From contig NZ_JAXCHT010000003.1 in assembly GCF_035984655.1 (NCBI RefSeq), positions 178,653 to 242,652 of the forward strand: DNA of 64,000 nucleotides, in the 5' to 3' direction. Made by a program: the position numbers and the translations under genes. Shown here piece by piece: positions 57,943-64,000 of the stretch (positions are counted from its first letter, which is position 1; each line of letters opens with the position of its first letter). Below the pieces are notes generated by a model. The model searched no databases, was not told the origin of the DNA, and saw only the letters and a list, made by a program, of their open reading frames with translations. The stretch is from Actimicrobium sp035984655. Its GTDB lineage: Bacteria > Pseudomonadota > Gammaproteobacteria > Burkholderiales > Burkholderiaceae_D.

Positions 57943-59118
57943 TTACTTGCGCGCAGCCAGAACTTCGGCCGGTTGAACGATATTTTCGGCGGCCTTGTTG
58001 GACCAGTTATTTCGAGTGTAGGTGATGACTGCGGCGATCTCGGTATCGGACAAAACGGCTTTCCACGATGGCATTGCGTTCTTGCCATTGAGCAGAAGAT
58101 GAATCTGGGCGTCGCGCGGACCATTGACCACGGCCGAACCGTCGAGTGCCGGGAAGGCGCCAGGGACGCCCTTGCCGGTTGCCTGATGGCAGGCTACGCA
58201 ATTGGCCTTGTAGACCGATTCGCCGCGCTGTTTCAGCTCATCAATGGTCGATACCTTGGTCGGATCGTCAGATTTGGCAGCCATGTCCTTTTTCTTGCCA
58301 TCGACCCAGGTCTTGTAGTCGGCATCCGATACCACTTTCACGACGATCGGCATGAAGGCGTGCTCCTTGCCGCACAACTTGTCGCACTGGCCGCGATAGG
58401 TGCCGATTTTTTCAGGCTTGAACCAGGCGTCCCGCACGAAACCCGGGATGGCGTCCTGCTGCACGCCGAAGATCGGCATGCCCCAGGCGTGAATGACATC
58501 GTTTGCGGTGGTGATGATGCGAATCTTGCGGCCGACCGGCACCACCATTTCATTATCGACTTCCAGCAGGTAGTTCTGGCCGCGCTCTTCGCTCGCCTTT
58601 TCGCCTGGCGCACCGATCTGGCTGCGCGGCGTGGTGGACGTCGACAGGAAACCAATGCCTTCGCCTTCGCCCTTGATGTAGTCATAGCCCCACTTCCACT
58701 GCATGCCGGTGGCCTTGATGGTGATGTCGGCGTTGGAGGTGTCTTTCATGGCAACCACGGTGCGGGTGGCAGGCAATGCCATCGCAATCACGATCAGGAA
58801 CGGCACGATGGTCCATGCGATCTCGACGGCGGTGCTTTCGTGGAAAGTAGCGGACTTGTGACCGAGTGACTTGCGATGCTTGAGGATCGAATAGAACATC
58901 ACACCGAAGACGGCCACGAAGATCACCATGCAGATGATCAGCATGAAGGTGTGCAGCGAGTAAATTTGCTCAGCGATCTTGGTCACGCCCGGATGGAGAT
59001 TGAGCTGGCGGATCGCAGGGCCGCCAGGAATTCCCTGAACCTCCGCTGCCGAGGCCAGGCCGCAAAGCGCCAGGGAGGTTGCAAACATCATCGATTGAAG
59101 GCGCTTCACTTGTTTCAT
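57943..59118 (-). CDS. ctaC: Cytochrome c oxidase subunit II with fused cytochrome c domain
   Basis: 391-residue electron-entry subunit. A signal peptide (about 1-24, cleaved after ASA), two membrane helices (about 55-80 and 97-120), then the CuA domain with ligands in GQCDKLCGKEHAFMPI and an upstream His in VIHAWGMP. An extension of about 100 residues carries a class I cytochrome c: heme site CVACHQATGKG and an axial Met in NAMPSWKAVL. Such fusion makes the enzyme caa3-like, accepting electrons directly through its own heme. ATG at 59118 is preceded by GAGGAAA. The promoter and leader are at 59161-59306. First gene of the ctaC-D-small-G-DUF2970-E operon. Confidence 0.97.
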   Translation of the reverse strand: MKQVKRLQSMMFATSLALCGLASAAEVQGIPGGPAIRQLNLHPGVTKIAEQIYSLHTFMLIICMVIFVAVFGVMFYSILKHRKSLGHKSATFHESTAVEIAWTIVPFLIVIAMALPATRTVVAMKDTSNADITIKATGMQWKWGYDYIKGEGEGIGFLSTSTTPRSQIGAPGEKASEERGQNYLLEVDNEMVVPVGRKIRIITTANDVIHAWGMPIFGVQQDAIPGFVRDAWFKPEKIGTYRGQCDKLCGKEHAFMPIVVKVVSDADYKTWVDGKKKDMAAKSDDPTKVSTIDELKQRGESVYKANCVACHQATGKGVPGAFPALDGSAVVNGPRDAQIHLLLNGKNAMPSWKAVLSDTEIAAVITYTRNNWSNKAAENIVQPAEVLAARK

Positions 59119-59160
59119 GTTTTCCTCAACAACCCAATTTAAGATTCTGTAGTGCGCGGG

Positions 59161-59306
59161 CGTTCGCTGCGGCGAACGACATGTTGGCATCACCTGCAAC
59201 CGCCGGATATTGTCGCGGATCGGACTGCGGGCGCAGCGGTTACTTTAATTAAAAAGCCAGTGCGTAAAACCGACGGAGTATATGTCGGAATTCGCCCCCT
59301 TAACAA
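59161..59306 (-). promoter_or_regulatory. Promoter and leader of the cytochrome oxidase operon
   Basis: On the minus strand a -35 TTGTTA (59306-59301) and a -10 TATACT (59282-59277) are separated by 18 bp, predicting a start near 59270 and a leader of about 150 nt before ctaC. The leader contains a 7-bp hairpin CGTTCGC / GCGAACG (59161-59178) with loop TGCG, about 45 bp before the ATG. No recognisable Anr/Fnr, Fur or RegA site was identified by eye. Confidence 0.55.
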
Positions 59307-59355
59307 GCGGAATCCGCGTGGGGACGCCGCACACGGCGATCTACTTTTGGTAGGC

Positions 59356-60300
59356 TCATGGTTGCTTCTTTGGCAAATCAAAGCGCACGATCGACTCGCC
59401 GCGCGCTGTGGTTTTCGGCGCCGGACGAAATGCATGGCCGTAAATCAGCTCAAACGTCAGCGAAATGGTTCCGTCTGCACTGCGCAATTGCTCCAACTGG
59501 GCGAGCAGGCGGCGCCAGCCCTGCGCTCCGGTCAACCCGCGAGGTCGCGTCTGCAGCGGGTTGCCACCCAGTGCACGCACATCGGCAAACAACCGCTCCG
59601 TGCTCCTGTAGGTAACCGTGATGGTTTCCATGTCCATCACCGGGGTCGAAAATCCCGCCTCGATCAACATGTCACCGAAATCATGCATGTCAACGAACGG
59701 CAACACGGGCGGCGGCATGCCGGCAACGTTGAAGGCGGCCCGCAACTCCTTGAAAGTGTCCGGCCCGAAACACGAGAACATCAACAGACCATCGGTGCGC
59801 AGCACGCGTCGCCATTCGGCAAACACGCGGTCGGGCGACGGGTGCCAATGCAATGCCAGGTTCGACCAGATCAGGTCCACTGCCTGCGCCGGCAGGGCCA
59901 GCTGGGCAAAGTCGCCGCACCATGCGGCCGCACCGAAGGTCGATTGCAGACTGTTCGGCACCCATTGCCTGATCATCCGGTTGAGCGACGATGTGGCGGC
60001 GCGCTGGCTGGCGCGGGCACTCGTGACCATCTCCGGTGCGGCATCGATGCCAAACACCTGCGCGTCTGGATACCGCTTCTGCAGCGACAGCAGGTCGGCG
60101 CCTTCGCCGCACCCCGCATCCAGCACGCGCTGCGGGTCGATCCTGACCAGTGCCAGCCGCTCGTGCATGCGGGTCGCGACTTCGCGGCGCAGGAACTCGG
60201 CGTCACCGAGGCGCTTGGGCCGGGCGAACAGCGTGCGCACCCGCAGCAGGTCAATGGGTGCGCTCAGGCTGGCATCAGGAAGGGGTACGGGTGAGGACAC
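59356..60300 (-). CDS. bioC: Malonyl-ACP O-methyltransferase (BioC-like)
   Basis: SAM methyltransferase that would cap the malonyl group to start pimelate synthesis for biotin. About 314 residues with a SAM motif VLDAGCGEGADLL (about 67-79), DLIWSNLALHWHP and FSCFGPDTFKELR, which are typical of BioC. The N-terminal LLRVRTLFARPKRLGDAEFLRREVATRM is also common in betaproteobacterial BioC. The start is uncertain: GTG at 60300 avoids overlap with the divergent comF, while ATGs at 60384 and 60378 would overlap it. No other biotin gene is in the window, so another methyltransferase role cannot be excluded. Confidence 0.75.
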   Translation of the reverse strand: MSSPVPLPDASLSAPIDLLRVRTLFARPKRLGDAEFLRREVATRMHERLALVRIDPQRVLDAGCGEGADLLSLQKRYPDAQVFGIDAAPEMVTSARASQRAATSSLNRMIRQWVPNSLQSTFGAAAWCGDFAQLALPAQAVDLIWSNLALHWHPSPDRVFAEWRRVLRTDGLLMFSCFGPDTFKELRAAFNVAGMPPPVLPFVDMHDFGDMLIEAGFSTPVMDMETITVTYRSTERLFADVRALGGNPLQTRPRGLTGAQGWRRLLAQLEQLRSADGTISLTFELIYGHAFRPAPKTTARGESIVRFDLPKKQP

Positions 60301-60366
60301 GGCGATCAGCTTTGGCAAATGCGATAATGCTGCGTAGTTTATACGCTCGAAAGAATCTGCGCTTCC

Positions 60367-61098
60367 GTGAAAACCCATTTGCATCAGTGTCTCGACCTCG
60401 CCCGCGCCTGTCTGCAGGGGCTGCTACCGGGCTCCTGCGCTCTGTGCGGCGGGCGGGCGCCGCAGACCCTGTGCGCGCCGTGCCGACTGCAGTATTTCCA
60501 ACACCGCCCACAGCGTTGCGTGCGTTGTGCCTTGCCGGTCACCGGCGCCACGGTGTGCGGCGCGTGCTTGCGCGACCCACCGGCCTTTGACGCAACCGTC
60601 GTTGCGACCGACTACCTTGCACCGGTCGACCAGCTGGTACTGCGCCTGAAGTTTGGCGGCGCGCTGGCACTGGCACCGCTGTTTGGCAACCTGCTGCGCG
60701 ATGCGCTGATCGACAGCACCGTCGCGACGCTGCCGACCCGGCTGGCGCCGGTACCGCTGGGCAGCGCACGACTGGTCGAGCGCGGCTTCAATCAGGCACT
60801 GGAAATCGCACGTCCGCTGGCGCGGTCCACGGCGATCGGGCTGACTGCCCAACTGGCAGTGCGCCAGCGCGACACCAGCGCCCAGGCCGGCCTGACTGCG
60901 GCGGCGCGACGCCGTAACCTGCGGGGCGCATTCATCGTGCCGCACCGCGCAGCAATGCTGGTGGCCGGACAACACATCGGCATTGTCGACGACGTCATGA
61001 CCACCGGCGCGACGCTGCACGAACTCGCGGCAACGCTCAAACGCTTCGGCGCCACCAGGGTGACCAATCTGGTCTTCGCCCGCACACTGCCGAGATAA
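60367..61098 (+). CDS. comF: ComF family phosphoribosyltransferase-like protein
   Basis: 243 residues. A zinc-ribbon N-terminus with four Cys pairs (CALCGG, CAPC, CVRC, CGAC; about 24-70) is followed by a type I phosphoribosyltransferase domain with the PRPP loop GIVDDVMTTGATL (about 208-220) and ERGFNQALEIAR. ComF proteins take part in DNA uptake in naturally competent bacteria and in carbon-source use from DNA (GntX-like); the exact reaction is unknown. The start is GTG at 60367. It is divergent from bioC, and this pairing with bioC is frequent in proteobacteria. trmL follows after 9 bp. Confidence 0.88.
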   Translation: MKTHLHQCLDLARACLQGLLPGSCALCGGRAPQTLCAPCRLQYFQHRPQRCVRCALPVTGATVCGACLRDPPAFDATVVATDYLAPVDQLVLRLKFGGALALAPLFGNLLRDALIDSTVATLPTRLAPVPLGSARLVERGFNQALEIARPLARSTAIGLTAQLAVRQRDTSAQAGLTAAARRRNLRGAFIVPHRAAMLVAGQHIGIVDDVMTTGATLHELAATLKRFGATRVTNLVFARTLPR

Positions 61099-61107
61099 AA
61101 GGACAGC

Positions 61108-61578
61108 ATGTTCCACGTTGTACTGGTCGAACCCGAAATCCCGCCGAACACCGGCAACATCATCCGGCTGTGCGCCAACACCGGCGCGCAGCTGCATCTG
61201 ATCGAGCCGCTCGGGTTCCCGCTCGACGACGCCAAGATGCGTCGCGCTGGACTAGACTACCACGACTACGCAACGATGCAGGTGCACCCGAACTGGGCGC
61301 AGTTCATGGCCTCGCTGCAGCCGGATCCGGCGCGCATGTTTGCGCTGACCACGCATGGCTCGTCGACCTTTTCGCAATGTCTGTTCCAGCCCGGCGATGT
61401 GTTCGTGTTTGGCGCCGAAACCAGGGGTCTCGACCCGGCGTTGCGCGAATCGTTTCCGGCATCGCAACGGATACGTCTGCCAATGCGACCGGACAACCGC
61501 AGCCTGAATCTGTCGAATACGGTGGCGGTGGTGGTTTATGAGGCGTGGCGCCAGAATGGCTTCGTTGGTGGCGCCTGA
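61108..61578 (+). CDS. trmL: tRNA (cytidine(34)-2'-O)-methyltransferase TrmL
   Basis: SPOUT-class enzyme that methylates the wobble ribose of tRNA-Leu species. 156 residues, normal length. Motifs: VLVEPEIPPNTGNIIRLCANTGA at the N-terminus, GAETRGLDPAL, and the knotted SAM site LPMRPDNRSLNLSNTVAVVVYEAWRQ. A Shine-Dalgarno AGGAC precedes the ATG. It lies 9 bp behind comF, so the two are likely cotranscribed. Confidence 0.95.
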   Translation: MFHVVLVEPEIPPNTGNIIRLCANTGAQLHLIEPLGFPLDDAKMRRAGLDYHDYATMQVHPNWAQFMASLQPDPARMFALTTHGSSTFSQCLFQPGDVFVFGAETRGLDPALRESFPASQRIRLPMRPDNRSLNLSNTVAVVVYEAWRQNGFVGGA

Positions 61579-61633
61579 ACAGGCCATTGCGGCCTTCGAA
61601 ATATAATCAGGATTTTAGCGAGAACCAATTCCC

Positions 61634-62086
61634 ATGCGTTTGATTTCAATGCTGCTCTTCTCGACCACGCTGCTCTGCAGCGCCACGTTTGCCCAGGAAT
61701 TTGCGCTTGGCGATCTGCGCATCTCGCACCCGTATGCGCGCGCTACCGCACCGGGGCAACCGGCGGCCGCGGTGTATCTGACCATCGACAACAGAGGCAA
61801 GCTGGGCGACCGGCTCAAGTCGGTCGAAGCCAATGTGGCAACCTCGAGCGAAATTCACACGATGTCGATGGCGGGCAACGTGATGAAAATGCGTGAAGTC
61901 GGCAGCATTGCGCTGGCGCCCATGAGCAGCGTGAAAATGGCGCCCGGCGGCGGTTATCACATCATGTTGGTCGGATTGCAAAAACCGCTGGTCGCCGGCG
62001 AAAAATTTCCGCTCAAGCTGGTGTTTGAAAAAGCCGGCGCGATCGCAACGAGCGTCAGCATCGAAGCCATCGACGCCCGGCACTAG
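61634..62086 (+). CDS. PCu(A)C copper chaperone
   Basis: 150-residue periplasmic copper chaperone that passes Cu(I) to the CuA site of cytochrome oxidase. A signal peptide (about 1-20, cleaved after TFA) precedes a cupredoxin-like domain with the family motif H-(M)-x10-M-x21-H-x-M: SEIHTMSMAGNVMKMREV and GGYHIMLVGL. Its presence 2.5 kb from the cytochrome oxidase operon supports a role in CuA biogenesis with the SCO proteins. It is convergent with the heptose adenylyltransferase gene, with 5 bp between the stops. Confidence 0.92.
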   Translation: MRLISMLLFSTTLLCSATFAQEFALGDLRISHPYARATAPGQPAAAVYLTIDNRGKLGDRLKSVEANVATSSEIHTMSMAGNVMKMREVGSIALAPMSSVKMAPGGGYHIMLVGLQKPLVAGEKFPLKLVFEKAGAIATSVSIEAIDARH

Positions 62087-62091
62087 CCGTC

Positions 62092-62571
62092 TCAGGGCGA
62101 CTGGCGCGCCCGGCTGAGCAGCTGGGTGGTGGAATGGTCGTGTTTGAAATCAATCGCCACGGCACGCCCGCCATAGGCCATCACGGCCTGGCCTTCGGGT
62201 ATCTCGCTCATGTCGTAATCGCCACCCTTGGTATAAATTTTCGGATGGGCTTCGAGCACGACCTCCAGCGCGGTGTCCTCGTCAAACGCCACCACCAGGC
62301 TGACGGACTCCAGCGCCGCAATGACTGCCATGCGGTCGTTGCAGTGATTGAGCGGCCGGTCGTCGCCCTTGCCCAGCCGCTTGACCGAGGCATCGGTGTT
62401 GACCGCCACCACCAGCGACGCACCCAGCGCCCTGGCCTGGGCCAGATAGGTCACATGACCGCGGTGCAGGATGTCAAAAACGCCGTTGGTCATGACGACT
62501 GGCTGCGGCAGATGGGCGATCCGGACCGCCAGTTCGGCGCGTCGGCAAATCTTGTGTTCGAAGTCAGACAT
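62092..62571 (-). CDS. rfaE2: D-glycero-beta-D-manno-heptose 1-phosphate adenylyltransferase
   Basis: Makes ADP-heptose for the inner core of lipopolysaccharide. 159 residues, equivalent to only the C-terminal half of E. coli HldE. Motifs: VMTNGVFDILHRGHVTYL with the nucleotidyl-transferase HxGH, NTDASVKRLGKG and YTKGGDYDMSEIPE. The kinase half (RfaE1/HldA) is not in this window; separate genes are normal in betaproteobacteria. The ATG at 62571 was chosen over a start inside the upstream terminator. It is preceded by the terminator of the desaturase-like gene and so probably has its own promoter. Confidence 0.95.
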   Translation of the reverse strand: MSDFEHKICRRAELAVRIAHLPQPVVMTNGVFDILHRGHVTYLAQARALGASLVVAVNTDASVKRLGKGDDRPLNHCNDRMAVIAALESVSLVVAFDEDTALEVVLEAHPKIYTKGGDYDMSEIPEGQAVMAYGGRAVAIDFKHDHSTTQLLSRARQSP

Positions 62572-62586
62572 GGGATGGGCCCGCCC

Positions 62587-62618
62587 AAAAAAAAGCCGCA
62601 AGAAAGTACTTGCGGCTT
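62587..62618 (-). terminator. Terminator after the desaturase-like gene
   Basis: 10-bp stem AAGCCGCAAG (62593-62602) / CTTGCGGCTT (62609-62618), loop AAAGTA, followed on the minus strand by eight T (62594-62587). It lies 22 bp beyond the stop at 62640. Confidence 0.88.
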
Positions 62619-62639
62619 CAGTTTATACGGCAAAGGTCA

Positions 62640-63488
62640 TCAGACGGCAACCGGCGGCGCCATTCGGTTGACGATTTCCTTGCGGTAGCGATTGAGCTCC
62701 TGCACCGTGCCGAAGGTCCGCTCAAACAGCAACGACATATTGTGCAGGATCCGGTCGACCACCTTGCGTTCCCATTCGCCGTCGAACTTGATCTGGCCGT
62801 CGAGCCAGTGTTCCAGCCACTCCGGGTCCGGCAGGCGCGACTGCACCGTATCGTTCGGGAACAGCGACTGGTTGACATGCAGGTTGGTCGGATGCAGCGG
62901 TTTTTCGGTGCGGCGCGCGGACGCCATCAGGACGCCAATCTTGGCAAATGCCGAACGTGCCGTATCGCCAACTTCGTTCAAGGCTTTTTTCATGTAGCGC
63001 AGATAGGCGCCGCCATGGCGGGCCTCATCCTGGCTGATGATCTTGTAAATCTGCTTGATGACCGGCTCGGTATGCCATTCGGACGCACAGCGATACCAGT
63101 GATTGAGCCGAATCTCGCCGCAGAAGTGCATCATCAGGGTTTCGAGCGGCGGCGCCGGGTCGAATTCGAAGCGGACATTGTCGAGCTCTTCCTCGGTCGG
63201 CACGAACTCGGGACGGAAGCGGCGCAGGTATTCCATGAGTACCAGTGAATGTTTTTGCTCTTCAAAGAACCAGACTGACATGAAGGCAGAAAAATCACTG
63301 TCGCCGCGATTATCGCGCAAGAACATCTCGGTAGCCGGCAGGGCCGACCACTCTGTAATCGCGTTCATGCGGATCGTCTGGGCCTGCTCATCGGTCAGCT
63401 TGGTGCCATCAAATTTATCCCAATCGATGTCGGTTTCCATGTTCCAGCGGACTTGTTCCAACGATTTAAACAATTCTGGGTACAGCAT
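62640..63488 (-). CDS. Diiron ferritin-like / acyl desaturase-like protein
   Basis: 282-residue four-helix-bundle diiron protein. Iron-binding motifs of the acyl-ACP desaturase / ferritin-like superfamily are present: EWSALPATEMFL, then FFEEQKHSLVL (E-E-x2-H) and, about 80 residues later, SQDEARHGGAYL (D-E-x2-H). The C-terminal third (about 195-282) has no known motif. Substrate and reaction are not visible: it could be a fatty-acid desaturase, an N-oxygenase or an oxygen-scavenging protein. ATG at 63488 chosen. It stands alone between an IS element and a terminator. Confidence 0.78.
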   Translation of the reverse strand: MLYPELFKSLEQVRWNMETDIDWDKFDGTKLTDEQAQTIRMNAITEWSALPATEMFLRDNRGDSDFSAFMSVWFFEEQKHSLVLMEYLRRFRPEFVPTEEELDNVRFEFDPAPPLETLMMHFCGEIRLNHWYRCASEWHTEPVIKQIYKIISQDEARHGGAYLRYMKKALNEVGDTARSAFAKIGVLMASARRTEKPLHPTNLHVNQSLFPNDTVQSRLPDPEWLEHWLDGQIKFDGEWERKVVDRILHNMSLLFERTFGTVQELNRYRKEIVNRMAPPVAV

Positions 63489-63630
63489 AGGCGCCTTGAA
63501 ATAATGAAGTAACTGCTTGATTTTACCAACAAACGCACACGACAACAGTGTGCGGCTTCAGCCCGGGCCGTGCAGTTGGGCGTTGGTGCACTTAAATGTT
63601 GAAGGCGAAAGTACCCCCGCCCCGGATTTT

Positions 63631-63999
63631 TTATGCGGGTACTTTCTGATTACGAACGGAGTTAGGGCGTCCAGCAGCGAGCATGCGATTTAACACAGCG
63701 ACGCCGATGGTGGCCTCCGTTTGTTGCGTCTCAAATCCCCGCGATTTCAAGCGAGGACCGATGATCAATTTGTAGCGACCCATGGTCGTCTCGACGCGTG
63801 CGCGCTGCCCGTAATCAGTCGCTTCCTGCCAGGCCAGTCGGCCCTTTGTATTAATCATGTCAAGATGGCGATCGCGCTGATTGGGCGAACTCGGTTCAGT
63901 GCCAGTAACAGCGGTTTTTCGTGGAGGAATAACCACCTCGATATCGTCACCATATCGCGCGATCGTCTGGTAGGTGGGTGCGCCATCGTAGGCGCCATC
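63631..63999 (-). mobile_element. IS5-family transposase, C-terminal part (cut by window edge)
   Basis: A DDE transposase whose 5' part lies beyond the right edge; the visible 122 residues end at 63631. DGAYDGAPT holds the second catalytic Asp, and the Y-x2-R-x3-E-x6-K signature of IS4/IS5 transposases is complete (YGQRARVETTMGRYK), with the third catalytic Glu. The GTG at 63936 is internal, not the start. The probable right end of the element is in 63560-63610 (GGGCGTTGGTGCACTTAAATG), but the terminal repeat cannot be proven without the other end. The visible part has no frameshift or stop. Confidence 0.88.
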
Positions 64000-64000
64000 G

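Noticed and set aside
1..64000. CRISPR array, prophage, toxin-antitoxin, defence island or biosynthetic gene cluster
   Set aside because: No spaced direct repeats, phage structural genes, paired small toxin genes or modular synthases are visible; the only mobile DNA is the IS5-type element at the right edge.

Overview
The window is an almost purely chromosomal, housekeeping stretch of a GC-rich Gram-negative betaproteobacterium, most likely order Burkholderiales and close to Oxalobacteraceae. This rests on gene order and protein types, not on a database search. Pointers are the ispE / tRNA-Gln / prs / rplY / pth / ychF order, the mutM / dynamin-like GTPase / mutY trio, the ubiE / Tim44-like / ubiJ / ubiB order, a cytochrome c oxidase cluster whose subunit II carries a cytochrome c domain, and LolB, LOS-heptose and ubiquinone genes.

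Layout. 1-5.8 kb: the 3' part of a secreted polyhydroxyalkanoate depolymerase, then a Fur-box-controlled iron-uptake operon (unknown small protein, TonB, TonB-dependent siderophore receptor, PiuC-type dioxygenase, PepSY membrane protein). 5.8-13 kb (minus): cardiolipin synthase, EEP phosphatase/nuclease, NudB, AspRS, DUF502, FmdB zinc ribbon, Na+/solute symporter. 13-23 kb (minus): ubiquinone genes ubiE, ubiJ, ubiB with a Tim44-like protein and methyltransferase, DUF971, HIT protein, a 1333-residue FAD/Fe-S oxidoreductase and a YqaA membrane protein. 23-30 kb (plus): ilvA-queF, ptsN-hprK-rapZ, a LON-domain protein and a diguanylate cyclase. 30-34 kb (minus): mutM, dynamin-like GTPase, mutY. 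34-42.3 kb (plus): TPR lipoprotein, lolB, ispE, tRNA-Gln, prs, rplY, pth, patatin-like lipase, ychF. 42.4-46.3 kb: a divergent HDOD / DUF484-GGDEF signalling pair, then rsmD-coaD-ferredoxin (minus). 46.4-50.1 kb (plus): ftsY, ftsE, ftsX and rpoH, the last preceded by a perfect CIRCE element. 50.2-59.3 kb (mostly minus): the complete aa3/caa3-type cytochrome c oxidase and heme A assembly locus. 59.4-63.5 kb: bioC-like methyltransferase, comF, trmL, copper chaperone, heptose-1-P adenylyltransferase and a diiron desaturase-like protein. From 63.6 kb an IS5-family transposase runs off the right edge; it is the only mobile element seen.

How the genes work together. Three coherent modules stand out: iron acquisition under Fur; aerobic respiration (ubiquinone synthesis in one block, terminal oxidase with copper and heme insertion factors in another, PCuAC copper chaperone nearby); and envelope/secretion (FtsY, FtsEX, LolB, ClsB, heptose activation). 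I found no CRISPR array, prophage, toxin-antitoxin pair, defence island or secondary-metabolite cluster. The most interesting signals are regulatory: CIRCE directly in front of rpoH, a strong terminator abutting the ubiJ start codon, and a 34-residue oxidase-associated protein between ctaD and ctaG.
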